Shown piece by piece: positions 1 through 9,599 of a stretch of 64,000 nucleotides of DNA. Under the pieces are notes generated by a model that saw only the letters and a program-made list of their open reading frames with translations, searched no databases and was not told the DNA's origin. Numbering within the stretch: position 1 is the first letter of the stretch; each line of letters opens with the position of its first letter. Origin of the DNA: Hysterangium stoloniferum (taxonomy: Eukaryota > Basidiomycota > Agaricomycetes > Hysterangiales > Hysterangiaceae); the NCBI GenBank assembly GCA_015178975.1, contig WHVD01000080.1, positions 248,001 through 312,000 of the forward strand, in the 5' to 3' direction. A program made the translations under genes and the position numbers.

Positions 1-524
1 TATGTAATGGTATTGTACTTCCACAATCTAGATATGATAGAGCATATTCACAAATATTCTTGATATTTATACATTTTTATTCTTTGAGTTATCAGGGATA
101 TAAACCTGAAGTACAAAATATGAGAAGGGTTTTTTGAGGCTGTAGAGTAGCGTGGATGTGGTCCATGCAGATTGAGATATAGATGGAGTTTCGACTGGTA
201 CAGTTTGAAACTCTGATTGTGTAGATAGTTAAAGCCCATCTGTGACGGTCGAGACAATACTCCAATCACAACTTACAGGACACTAACTGGGTGTCTGGGT
301 AAGTCGTGGTTGTAGGGTAAAAAGTGTCTGAGTTCTAATTACGGGCACTAGAATACATAAGTCTGGGGTGTATGTGCCCACAAGAGTCGATGTACCGCAT
401 ACATAGGTCGTCGAACTAATATAAGTGTATAATAAAATAGAGAGAAAGAAGAAATAATAATGGAAATATAGTATGGGCTCATCCAGACTATCTTTCCTAA
501 GCATATTTCGCCATACCTCTCACA
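1..524 (-). mobile_element. Gypsy-type LTR, right end complete, left end outside window
   Basis: On the minus strand the LTR starts TGTGAGAGGTATGGC at 524 and runs off the left edge of the window. It is related to the LTR at 4195-4793 but inverted to it: both share the same AT-rich stretch and the same block around TATGTGCCCACAAG. No purine tract is visible next to 524, so it may be a solo LTR or the 5' LTR of an element lying to the left. Confidence 0.7.
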
Positions 525-859
525 CTATGTCGTAGGAACAACAACCCAAACCCAAGTTCCCCAACTTCAAAAGAATACCGCGACCCCAACCTATTAATAC
601 TTCTACCACATCATTTCGTACTGAAAACGTCGAGCACTGTATGGGTGATTCTGGGATGCCATCATCGATGCACTCCACCTCACAGGACAATATGGCAGGA
701 ACCTCCACCAACTCAGGGAGCAGAACTGCTTTCACTCCATATACTCCTCCCCCCAGACCCCGACTTCCCAACTTTAAAAGGATACCTTGACCCCAAACAA
801 CAGTTCCTCCTTCCCCACCACCTCGAACAGAAATTGTTGAGCACCTGGGGGAGGCCTCT

Positions 860-2060
860 TTGTCCACATACCCTACGTGGACAGACCCCATTCCAAAAGC
901 TACACACCTGTCCTCTGGTACTTGGGGGCTCCCTCGGGAACATGGAGCGAAACCCTCCCACCCCCTTGTAGTATCTTCCCTTCCACCAAGGAGGAGATCT
1001 GGAAAAAATGGCAGTCCGAGGCTTTCTCCATGCAGATTCAGGAGGAATTAAAAATGCTCAAGAGGAAGAGGAGGGAGGAGTACTTAGAAGGACAGCAAAA
1101 GAGGGGTGCTAGGGATAATGTCCTGTGAAGAGTCAATACATTCTGACCGCTCAATATACAAAGAATAGTGTTTATTCAACTACTATTAGAAAGTATTGAC
1201 CATTCAGTACAATACTATAGATTTCTAGACTGATAGTACTAGTATAGGGATGCACTACACGTCACAAGAGCAACTGTACAGTTGCTCGTGATGACTAGAA
1301 CAAGAGAATAGAAGAGTTGACCCTTACGGTACAACTTGTAGCTAGAAGTAAGAGAGATAATCAGCGAAAGACTGAATATCTAGGGTAGAGAGATAGCAGC
1401 ACGAGTCGACTACAGTGTCGACGAGCACAGAGTCTTGAGAGTGGAACTCGACCTTCATGGTTCGAGTCCAAATACTATTAGTATGCAAGAAGACACTACC
1501 TTTATGGGTAGCTGAGATATTACCCTTGACACCTCTTGCTATTCGACATCTGAGTCATTACGAGGTGGTGTCTGCTGGGTAAAAGTGTCTGTCGTTTGAT
1601 GCCAAGAGTGCCCATAGATATACACAAGGCTTCGAACTAAGAAATAAGGGTATGCTCGAAAGATATAAAGAATTAAAGAAAAGAAATAAAAGCTAGATAA
1701 TAAAGTACTATAATATGTCTATTATTCCACAGTCCAATCATGATATATGCATACCCTTCACATGTCCCCTCAAAGTGGACACGGCAGGAATGGAGGAGAA
1801 TGGAAGGAAATAACAACCCTTCAACCATCGCTCCCCCCCTGGGCCATAAATGGATGGATTTTGCTGAGATGGATTGCAGCGACAGGGGCACACCATGTGT
1901 TCGGAGTGTAGGACAGAAAATCAGGAAAGAAAAAGATGTGGTCACCTTCTACTGTTGGGACAAAGTACGGAGGATCAAACTACAAAGCATTGCATTGCAA
2001 TGCAGGGACAGAGTTGCACTACCTCCCAGACCTCCTTCCCAACATGGGCCTCAGGAATGA
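860..2060 (+). pseudogene. Unrecognised reading frame split by a solo LTR
   Basis: An open frame starts at 860/877 and runs to 1123. If the solo LTR at 1124-1762 and one copy of its TGTCC duplication are ignored, the same frame continues from 1768 to a stop at 2060. The region before the break is rich in Lys/Glu/Arg (coiled-coil-like, KKWQSEAFSMQIQEELKML). The region after it contains several Cys and basic residues. I do not recognise the family. Frame continuity across the insertion suggests it was coding when the LTR landed. It may be part of an older element or a fungal accessory gene. Confidence 0.45.
1124..1762 (-). mobile_element. Solo LTR, 639 bp, TSD TGTCC
   Basis: The element has TGTGAAG...CTTCACA termini and is flanked by exact 5-bp duplications TGTCC at 1119-1123 and 1763-1767. 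Orientation is assigned by similarity to the LTR at 7902-8545, which it matches over its whole length in inverted orientation. No internal region remains, so this is a product of LTR-LTR recombination. It interrupts the reading frame at 860-2060. Confidence 0.93.
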
Positions 2061-2294
2061 ACCTACTGGATGGGGCCCATTGATTTCTCATCCAATTTGG
2101 AGGATGACCGATCACACTACCCCGCCTACGACGGCAAGTACCTCAGTGCTGATTGCCACAAAGATTTTTTACTTCCTGACAACATTCACTTCTTCACGAG
2201 TGACCCTAATCAATGACGAAAACTGCTGACTTCTGTCAGAGTTTGGAGGGGGTATCATCCAGCTGACCCTGCAATGCCATCCCACTCCACTCAA
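2061..2294. other. Spacer between split frame and solo LTR
   Basis: No convincing gene. The sequence appears to belong to the same unclassified element as the flanking reading frames. Confidence 0.3.
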
Positions 2295-2768
2295 TGTGAA
2301 GAGTGGCAGAAGTTCTGACCATTCTATATATGAAGAAATGAGTAGAAAGGAAGGATATTGACCTATTCGGTGCAATATAAGAGAAAGTGAGAGAAAGAGC
2401 ACGAGATGACGAAGGAGTCAACAAGTATGATGGTTCGAGTGGAGGCCTCGACTGTTATAGTTCGAGGCCAGAAGTGTTCAGTAGTTCAGATAATGCTACC
2501 TATATGGTAGCTGACATGTTACCCTGATCACCGCTCGTAGTAGACCTAGTTTATGTCTTACGAGTGGTGGTGCTTGGGTAAAAGTGTGTCTGAGTTCTAA
2601 TTGGTGCTGAGTGCACCCACAAGTATACACAATGCTTCGAACTAATGAAATATGCAATATTCGAAGAATATGAAAGATAGAAAAATATGAATAGAATATG
2701 TAAAATATAAATAAAATAAAAGGAGTGTTTTACCACAATGAAACTGTGGTAAAAGCATACTCCTCACA
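2295..2768 (-). mobile_element. Solo LTR, 474 bp, near-perfect TSD CTCA(A/C)
   Basis: It starts TGTGAAGAG at 2295 and ends CCTCACA at 2768 on the plus strand. The flanks are CTCAA (2290-2294) and CTCAC (2769-2773), four of five matching. Internally it resembles the other gypsy-type LTRs here (the block around GAGTTCTAATT...CACCCACAAG). It is shorter than its relatives. Confidence 0.8.
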
Positions 2769-2982
2769 CTCACCTCTCTCCACCTCCGTCCGTTTCTTCT
2801 GCACCCCCACTGTAGCACTTTACACCCTTTTCAGAGCTGCCAGGAGGTCTTGAACCATCCACCGACCCGCCTTCTCTTTCCCCCATACTGTTACCTCTCC
2901 CCCCTGCAAGACCTTCCCTCATACCACCGCCCTCACCCACACCCAAGCCCTCTCCAGCACTGCAGCCAACTCCACCCCCCAC

Positions 2983-3549
2983 ATGTCACCTGACCCCCTT
3001 GTCACCACCCGCTCTATCCCGGCGCCATTGTTCCCTGCGGTGTCAGACACTTCCCTTGTTCCCCTGCCAGCACGGAGTCCACCACCCATCTTTCCCTGCT
3101 CACCTTGCATTTCCCTGGGGAGCCCCATTCATCAACCCAATATTACATTGATGGATGTTGATCACCCTATCCAGGAAGTCCTCATGGTGCCTCCCTCAGT
3201 CATGGAGGAAGTCCTCGAGGTGCCTCCCTCAGTCATGGATGTCTTCGAGAAACCCCCCCCTGCCATGGAGGTCTTCAAGGAACCTCCCCCAGCCATGGAA
3301 GTCTTCGAGGTGCCTCCCCCCTTAAGTGAAAAGGTGAAGGGGAAACGGAAGGCTAATGTTCAGGCCAACGAGCCCCTTGCCATTGACCCTTTCCCGGCCA
3401 ATCCCATTTGCAGCCCTCCACCACAGCTGCCCTCTCCCCCTCACTCTCAGGACACAGCTGGCTTGGCTTGTTTCTTACAGGCAGGTTGGATGTGTGTGTC
3501 CATTAACTACCCCTCTGACATTTTCACTGTGGGATGCATGTTAATGTGA
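2983..3549 (+). CDS. Proline-rich repeat protein, unrecognised, probably element-borne
   Basis: A 188-residue open frame with low-complexity Pro/Ser/Val composition. About residues 70-115 hold five imperfect repeats of the type E-V-x-x-x-P-P-x-x-M, followed by a basic segment (KVKGKRKANVQ). The frame upstream of the first Met is also open in parts, so the true start is uncertain. It lies in the interior between two gypsy-type LTRs and ends about 650 bp before a purine tract plus LTR, so it may belong to a non-autonomous LTR element. No enzymatic domain is visible. Confidence 0.35.
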   Translation: MSPDPLVTTRSIPAPLFPAVSDTSLVPLPARSPPPIFPCSPCISLGSPIHQPNITLMDVDHPIQEVLMVPPSVMEEVLEVPPSVMDVFEKPPPAMEVFKEPPPAMEVFEVPPPLSEKVKGKRKANVQANEPLAIDPFPANPICSPPPQLPSPPHSQDTAGLACFLQAGWMCVSINYPSDIFTVGCMLM

Positions 3550-3601
3550 CTGGGGCCAACCTTGCAGCACCCCCTTCTTAAAGAGCATATCCAAGGGTAT
3601 A

Positions 3602-4168
3602 GTGGGTCTCTCACAATTGTCAGACTGCATGAGTACATTTTACTTATGCATCAACGTCCCTAAGGAACAGTTGCATTTAGCGGAGGATATCAAATGGGTT
3701 GAGCTTTCCATGTTTCAGTCCCTGCTTGTTGACTCCTCTTGTGTCCTTCCTGAGCATGCACCGATCCACTTGGCTGTGGACCTAGTCGACCTGTTGAAGC
3801 ATCTGTTGTCAGATTCTGATACCTCGGGAGAACTTCCCTCTGGTGGAGACGTGAGCTGTGCACCACTTCTCACTCCTGCCCCACCATCACTACACCCCTG
3901 GCCTCCTCTCATCACCCACATTACTGATGCCTCCGCTGATCATGTTTGCACCATCATTCGAACACGCCAGAAGGCCTATGGTCATTGGGTCTCTTCAATC
4001 CAGAAACTGGATGGGTTGACATCCGCCAACAATGTTTTGAAGCAGGAAGACATTGCCCTTTCCTTTCACGCCAAACATCTCACCTGGGGAAATGCTATCC
4101 TGCACCTCAGAGGTTCGTCACAGGATGTATGGGGAGGAGTTCCAAGTGTCCTTCAACACCTTTTTTGA
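3602..4168 (+). CDS. Unrecognised 188-residue reading frame next to an LTR
   Basis: The frame begins at an ATG and stops 27 bp before a polypurine tract and the LTR at 4195, the position occupied by the last ORF of an LTR retroelement. It has an amphipathic, Leu-rich first half, a Ser/Pro-rich middle and a C-terminal part with several Trp/His. It has no RT, RNase H, integrase or chromodomain motif. It is in a different frame from the ORF at 2983-3549. Frame decay from a longer gag-like protein is possible. Confidence 0.35.
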   Translation: MGLSQLSDCMSTFYLCINVPKEQLHLAEDIKWVELSMFQSLLVDSSCVLPEHAPIHLAVDLVDLLKHLLSDSDTSGELPSGGDVSCAPLLTPAPPSLHPWPPLITHITDASADHVCTIIRTRQKAYGHWVSSIQKLDGLTSANNVLKQEDIALSFHAKHLTWGNAILHLRGSSQDVWGGVPSVLQHLF

Positions 4169-4194
4169 TATAGCTCTTCGACCTGGGGGGGCAC

Positions 4195-4793
4195 TGTGAG
4201 AGGTATGGCAAAATATACTCAGGAAATATAGTCTGGATGAGCTCATACTATATTTCCATTATTATTTCTACTTTCTCTCTATTTTATTATACACTTATAA
4301 TTAGTTCGATGACCTATGTATGCAGTACATTGACTCTTGTGGGTGCATACACACCAGACTTATGTATTCTAATGCCCGTAGTTAGAACTCAGACACTTTT
4401 ACCCCGCAACCATGACTTACCCAGACACCAGTTAGTGTTCTGTAAGTTGTGATTGGCGTATCATCTCGACCATCACAGACAGGCTTTAACTATCCACACA
4501 ATCAGAGTTTTGAACTACACTAGTCGAAACTCCATCTTTATCTCAATCTGCGCAGACTACATCCATGCTACTCTGTTATTTGACTCTCTCATTATTCACT
4601 TCTGCACTCCAGCAGTCATTCAGAATCGCACTTTACAGTTGATTCTTCCTATTCATTTCAGCTCTCTATTCTACTTTAGATAGCTATTTCACTCGACCGT
4701 ATTGAACTAAACAGTCAATACATCTTTGTGTCATACCTAAACGGTCGATATTCTTCGTATATAGAACGGTTAGAACTTCCACCACTCTTCACA
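4195..4793 (+). mobile_element. Gypsy-type LTR (3' LTR), 599 bp, with upstream polypurine tract
   Basis: Starts TGTGAGAGG and ends CTCTTCACA. It is immediately preceded by CCTGGGGGGGCAC (4182-4194), which looks like a polypurine tract and marks it as the 3' LTR of a plus-strand element whose interior lies to the left. The five-base flanks (GGCAC and GAAGG) do not match, as expected for one LTR of a two-LTR element. No same-orientation partner is seen; the LTR at 1-524 is inverted. Confidence 0.75.
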
Positions 4794-4925
4794 GAAGGAG
4801 AAAGAAAAGGCAAATAGGTAATTCTAAGATGACTCGCAGAGTGATAGAAAACTTGAAGTAAAGTGGTGAAAAGAAAGAAGAAAAAGATTAAATTCATGGT
4901 CCATAGGCCACATATGTATATTCTG

Positions 4926-5539
4926 TTAAATTTTGAACAACACCTTGTACGCTCTCAAAGGTGCTGGAGCATTTCTGAGGTTTACACTATTCAACCAAGA
5001 GTCCTCTTCAGGTCCATAACCTTTCCAGTGTACCCTAAAGAGCAGGTGATTTCGTTGCTTTGGGTGTCCAACAATAGCTTCAACCTCATATTCCTTGTGG
5101 TTGGAGTTCAACTCTCTAAGGTTCTCAAGTTGGGGTCTTGGACCGAGGTCAGAGGGAGAGGGTCAATATTTCTGTAGGTGGTCCTGATTGATGACTGGAT
5201 GCATCTGATACTCCAGGGGAATCTCAAGCTGGAATACTTGAGGATTCAGTTTCTCCAGAACCTCGAACGGTCCAGTCCATCTTTGTACTAATTTCTTCCC
5301 AGTTCCCTTGTCGAGGGAATGAGGGTTTACCAATACTAGATCTCTCTCAGAGATTTATTCCACAGGCCTTCACTTCTTGTTATAAGCTCATGCTTGTATC
5401 TCTTGGGCTTGAGCTATTGAGTCTCATGCCATCTGTCAGTGATTCTCCAGCTCGATAATCCACTGATCTGCCATAGGACTGTCTGACAGTTCTGTAGGGA
5501 CTAGGGGTTCATCACCTCCTAGAACTCAAGACATTCCTC
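4926..5539 (-). pseudogene. Gypsy integrase C-terminus and chromodomain
   Basis: The minus-strand translation holds an integrase C-terminal segment (KLVQRWTGPFEVLEKLNP) and, after a stop, a chromodomain: EYEVEAIVGH, then LLFRVHWKGYGPEEDSW, ending in the helix NLRNAPAPLRAYK. The aromatic/acidic pattern WKGYGPEEDSW is the hallmark of chromovirus chromodomains, which bind methylated histone H3 and steer integration into heterochromatin. The upstream end joins the sequence at 7675 once the nested LTR insertion 5540-7674 is removed. Confidence 0.85.
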
Positions 5540-5603
5540 TGTTAAAGGCATAGAAAAGAATTGACCCAGCCTGGTACTAGTATTATATGATGGATTATAT
5601 ATA

Positions 5604-7210
5604 CAGTGACCCAAAAAAGTGTCCGGATGTTTGGTGAAATTGGAAAGATGGGTTTGCAGCTCCAGAAATAAAATAGATAAAATTCTGAATAAATCAGAGG
5701 TGAGAGGTAGTGAGAGGTATATATCTGACCTACATGATGACATAAGCATGACATCATAACTTTCCTTATCAGGGAAGTAGGAAATGAACAATGGACATGG
5801 TGCATCCGGATATTTTTTTTGCTCTGTTAACTGATACATGAAACTCAACTAAGGTTCATATAACTGTGGGAATTTCTGGTTAGGTTCAACAATATCATGT
5901 GACCACATGTTTAAATAACACATTTACATGAACCTTTGCCTCAATTCACCCCCCCACCACATGATGAAGAAGCACTCTACTGAAACAAGGCTCTCTGTCA
6001 TTTCTCTTCTCCAGGAGGGTCACTCCTGCAGAACAATTGCTTCTAAACTTCATATTGGGCACTCTACAGTATCAGAAATTCACTCCCAACTCCCTGGTCC
6101 ACTTCCAACACCTTCCAGAGGTTGTCCTTCCAAACTCTCTCCCAGGGATCATCACCACCTGGCTTGTTCTATCATCTCTGGACAGGTTGATAATGCCTCC
6201 CAAGCCAAGTCCCACCTCTCCCTCAATGTCTACACACAGACAATTAGAAATGCATTGAAGAAAGAGAATTTGATGGCTGTGGTGAAGGCCAAAAGACCTC
6301 TTCTTGCCTGTTGACACATCAAGGCTCGATATGAGTTTGCTATCAAGTACCAGCATTGGACTGAGGAGGACTGGTTTAGGGTTATCTTCTTAGATGAGAC
6401 CAAAATCAATTGTTTGGGCTCTGATGGGAGGTTGTGGGTATGGAAAAGACCAGGTTCTGCACTCACTCAGCAGCATATCAATGGAACTATCAAATTTGGA
6501 GGGGGGAGTTTAATGATTTGGGGATATATGACAGCACATGGTGTGGGGTACATGTGCAAGATAGATGGGAGGATGGATGGGGAGATGTACAAGGACATAT
6601 TGGAGGACTATATCTTCAAAACAGTGGAGTATTATGGGATGGACAGGGAAAGGTTTGTCTTCCAGCAAGACAATGACCCTAAACAAACTTACAAGTTGGC
6701 TAAGGATTGGTTCAAGGACCATCAGGTGGAGGTTTTAGACTGGCCTGCACAGTCTCCAGACCTGAATCCAATAGAACACTTATGGTGGGAGTTGAAGAGA
6801 AGGCTTGGAACATACCCTGAGGCACCCAAGAGCATATTGGAGCTCTGGGAGAGAGTGGAGGTGGAATGGGAGGGTATTCCAAGGGAGAAATGCCTTGAAT
6901 TGATTAAGAGCATGCCTAGAAGGGTTGCTGCAGTACTAAAGGCCAAGGGGAGGGTACACTAAATACTGAAACTGGTAAAAACTAGTAATTAATTACAAGA
7001 GCAAAAAAAGTGTCCAGATGCACCATGTCCATTATTAATTTCCTACTTTCCTGGTAAGGAAAGCTATGATGTCATGCCTATGTCATCATGTAGGTCAGAT
7101 GTATACCTCTTACCTTTGATTTATTCAGAATTTTTATCTATTTTATTTCTGGAGCTGTAAACCCATCTTTCCAATTTCACCAAATATCCGGATGCTTTTT
7201 TGGGTCACTG
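5604..7210 (+). mobile_element. Tc1/mariner transposon, 1607 bp, TA target duplication
   Basis: The outer ends are inverted copies beginning CAGTGACCCAAAAAAG, with TA on each side (5602-5603 and 7211-7212). The terminal inverted repeats extend about 215 bp (5604-5825 and 6995-7210). Each contains an outer motif ending GTGTCCGGATG and an inner, oppositely oriented relative near 5797-5823 and 7002-7025. It encodes one transposase with a single in-frame stop. It landed inside an LTR-A copy. Confidence 0.95.
5928..6962 (+). pseudogene. Tc1-family DD34E transposase with one premature stop
   Basis: About 345 codons. The N-terminal helix-turn-helix region (SVISLLQEGHSCRTIASKLH) is followed by the catalytic RNase H-like fold: first Asp in VIFLDETKIN, second in FVFQQDND, and Glu in SPDLNPIEHLW. 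Thirty-four residues separate the second Asp from the Glu, which is the DD34E spacing of the Tc1 family. A TGA at 6312-6314 splits the frame, but the same frame is open on both sides up to the TAA at 6960-6962. The stop could have arisen from a Trp, Arg or Gln codon. The copy is probably inactive but young. Confidence 0.93.
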
Positions 7211-7267
7211 TACATATATAAGGACTTATGATGCCAACTTGTGCTCTTATAACAGTTTATATAACTG

Positions 7268-7605
7268 TGTTAAATGTGACCTGTGACTTACTGTGACACG
7301 TGACACACTCAAGTCTGAGGAAAGTTGTTACTATTCAGGTCACTAACTACAAGCTTATATATGTTATACATCAGTAGGCTTGTCAGCTGTCAAAAGTGAC
7401 AGCTGGTTGACAGCTATCAGAAGTGACAGCTGATTGACAGCTTGAATGGAAACTGACAGCTGATTGACAGCTAGAATACAAACTGACAGCTGATTGACAG
7501 CTGTCATGGGAAATGAACAGGGAATACTCTGGAACATGCTGGAAACTTCTAGAAGGTTCTAGAAGGTTCCAGAAGGTCTTGGAGACAGTGGAGGCAGTTT
7601 TAACA
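7268..7605 (-). mobile_element. Copia-1 solo LTR, 338 bp, TSD AACTG
   Basis: Ends TGTTAA...TTTAACA; flanks AACTG at 7263-7267 and 7606-7610. It is the same sequence as the LTRs of the Copia-1 element at 12610-17279, including the GACAGCTG-rich block, TATA motif and heat-shock-element array. It is nested inside the LTR-A insertion. Confidence 0.95.
7542..7574 (-). promoter_or_regulatory. Heat-shock-element array, seven units, in Copia-1 LTR
   Basis: Seven alternating GAA and TTC triplets, each separated by exactly two bases, read without a break. This is the canonical binding site of heat-shock factor trimers (established knowledge). It lies near the U3 start of the solo LTR. Confidence 0.8.
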
Positions 7606-7901
7606 AACTGATGGCAAGCCTGGATCTTATAACAGTTTGTCACATATAGATATTGTATTTTCCCATTTCTAACATCCTCTTGGAAGGTATTCCATTAACA
7701 GGAAAGCCAGGGCATAGTTCATGGAACTGTGAACGGTTGAATTGTATGTATGGACTACTACTTCAGTCCATTGCGACCAGCTCTCCTTTGCAGAAGCACA
7801 GTAGGCTCGAAGCATCTGTTTGATGGTAGCATTTATATTCTCCGTTTGTCCATCTGTCTGGGAATGATGAGCGGAAGACATAGCAAGGGTGGTACTGTAG
7901 A

Positions 7902-8545
7902 TGTAAAGGGTATGCATATATGTATAATTGGACTAAGGAATAATAGTTGGATTATAGTACTTTATTATTTATCTTTTATTTTCTTTCTTTACATTCTTTC
8001 TATATTTCGAGCATACCTTTATTTTGTAGTTCGAAGCTTTGTGTATACGTATGGGCGCTCTCGGCACCAAAATGACAGACACTTTTTACCCAGCAGACAC
8101 CACCTTGTAAATGACCCAGACGTCGAATAGCAAGAGGTGTCAAGGGTAACGTCTCAACTACCTATAAAGGTAGTATTCTCTCACATACTAACGTACTTTG
8201 GACTCAAACCGCGAAGGTTGAGTTCCACTCTAAGGTCTTTGTGCTAGTCAACATTATAGTCAACTCGCGCTATTATCTCTTTACTCTAGATATTCAGCTT
8301 CGCATTGATTATCTATTTTACATCTAGCTACGAGTTGTACCATGAAGGTCAACTCTTTCATTCTTTCATTCTAGCCGTCAAGAGCAACTGTACAGTTGCT
8401 CTTGTGACACATAGCGTGTCTTCTTACTAGTACTGCTTGTCTAGTAATCTACGGTATTGTACTGTACGGTCAATACCTGCTAACAGTAGTTGAATAAACA
8501 CTATTCTTCGTATATCGAACGGTCAGAATCTATCGACTCTTCACA
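7902..8545 (+). mobile_element. Solo LTR, 644 bp, TSD GTAGA
   Basis: Starts TGTAAAGGGTATGC, ends CTCTTCACA. Exact GTAGA duplications lie at 7897-7901 and 8546-8550. It is closely related to the solo LTR at 1124-1762 in opposite orientation. It is inserted in the integrase region of the decayed chromovirus. Confidence 0.95.
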
Positions 8546-8593
8546 GTAGATTTTGCAAACTTCCCTCCAGAACCTGCATGTCCATCTCTTATC

Positions 8594-8838
8594 TGTTAGA
8601 TTATATAATACCAACCATTGTTCCAACTGGGACCATATGGTGTACAGCTCTGAGTTCAGTGTGTATATGATCTAATAGGAATGGCACTTAGGGTTATATC
8701 CTTAAGTACAGTGTAAGACCAAAACCTACCCAAGGTCAGATGGTGTAGTGGTTAACACCTTTGTTATGTAATCGAGAGATCCTGGGTTCAATCCCCAGTC
8801 TGGCTATTCATTTTCTACATTACTCATGTTTTCTAACA
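8594..8838 (+). mobile_element. LTR-C solo LTR with tRNA-like module, 245 bp, TSD TTATC
   Basis: Starts TGTTAGATTATATAATACC, ends TTTTCTAACA. Exact TTATC duplications lie at 8589-8593 and 8839-8843. It is the same family as the LTR of the chimeric element at 29527-30334. Positions 8734-8805 fold as a tRNA-like sequence in LTR-sense orientation. Confidence 0.93.
8734..8805 (+). repeat. tRNA-derived module in LTR-C (Thr-UGU-like)
   Basis: 72 nt with a 7-bp acceptor stem (GGTCAGA with TCTGGCT, including G.T pairs), a D-arm GTGT...ACAC, an A-box-like TGGTGTAGTGGTTAACACC, and a perfect T arm CTGGG/CCCAG closing TTCAATC (B box). The anticodon stem is poor; the loop contains TGT, suggesting derivation from tRNA-Thr. 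Because it sits in a transposed LTR with decayed stems, I read it as a Pol III promoter module and not a working tRNA gene. Confidence 0.7.
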
Positions 8839-8965
8839 TTATCCCAATCACAGATTATTCAAGAGGGCAGTCCAAAGGGGCTAGCTACCTTTTTGACAAA
8901 TATTCGTATCCACAGTGATGAATACATGTCCTTTCCTGAATTGGGTAGTCCAGTGATCAAGTCCA

Positions 8966-9497
8966 TGTTAAAGGCATAGAAAAGAATTGACCCAGCCTGG
9001 GATTGAACCAAGGACCTCCTGGCTTTATATGCAGGTGCTCTTAACCACTGAGCTACTGGACCTATGGTCTAGTATTATATGATGGATTATATATACATAT
9101 ATATAAGGACTTATGATGCCAACTTGTGCTCTTATAACAGTTTATATAACTGATGGCAAACCTGGGTCTTATAACAGTTTGTCATATATAGATATTGTAT
9201 TTTCCCATTTCTAACACTTCCCCTGAAATCAATATCTAGTCTATACCCTACGCAGCAGATGAAGCTGAACGGGGCCCATAACCTGTTAAAGGCATAGAAA
9301 AGAATTGACCCAGCCTGGGATTGAACCAAGGACCTCCTGGCTTTATATGCAGGTGCTCTTAACCACTGAGCTACTGGACCTATGGTCTAGTATTATATGA
9401 TGGATTATATATACATATATATAAGGACTTATGATGCCAACTTGTGCTCTTATAACAGTTTGTCATATATAGATATTGTATTTTCCCATTTCTAACA
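8966..9497 (-). mobile_element. TRIM-A: complete 532-bp miniature LTR retrotransposon, TSD GTCCA
   Basis: Two LTR-A copies (5' LTR 9284-9497, 3' LTR 8966-9216, same orientation) flank only 67 bp (9217-9283). Next to the 5' LTR the interior reads GGTTATGGGCCCCG, a primer-binding site matching the anticodon half of initiator tRNA-Met. Next to the 3' LTR it reads TTTCAGGGGAAG, a polypurine tract. The whole unit is bracketed by GTCCA (8961-8965, 9498-9502). It has no coding capacity. The 5' LTR has lost 37 bp between short direct repeats. Confidence 0.93.
8988..9062 (-). repeat. tRNA-derived module in LTR-A
   Basis: On the LTR sense strand: acceptor GGTCCAG paired with CTGGGTC, D-arm GCTC/GAGC with A-box-like TAGCTCAGTGGTTAAGAGC, and T arm with B-box GGTTCAATCCC. 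The anticodon arm is disrupted and holds TATAAA. Isotype not assignable. Similar modules occur in most LTR-A copies in this window. Confidence 0.7.
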
Positions 9498-9599
9498 GTC
9501 CATTGAAACCACTTCGAAGGGCCTAAATGGTATATTGGCAGGCCTGAGGGCCCCCTGATGAGCGGTGTAATCAACCTTGGTTTTTTGGCAAATATCACA

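Larger units (their letters stand above)
5540..7674 (-). mobile_element. LTR-A insertion (tRNA module deleted) with two nested elements, TSD TCCTC
   Basis: The LTR-A sequence begins TGTTAAAGG at 5540 and ends CTAACA at 7674, flanked by TCCTC at 5535-5539 and 7675-7679. Within it sit the Tc1 transposon 5604-7210 (duplicated TA) and the Copia-1 solo LTR 7268-7605 (duplicated AACTG). Compared with the 251-bp copies elsewhere, this copy lacks most of the tRNA-like segment (deletion near 5578). Confidence 0.92.

Noticed and set aside
8734-8805. A functional tRNA gene
   Set aside because: Box motifs and T arm are good, but the anticodon stem is poor and the sequence lies inside a transposed LTR with target duplication; called a tRNA-derived module.
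8988-9062. tRNA gene (repeated at 18.5, 21.6, 23.5 and 25.6 kb)
   Set aside because: Same reasoning: every copy is part of LTR-A, and the anticodon arm is disrupted.
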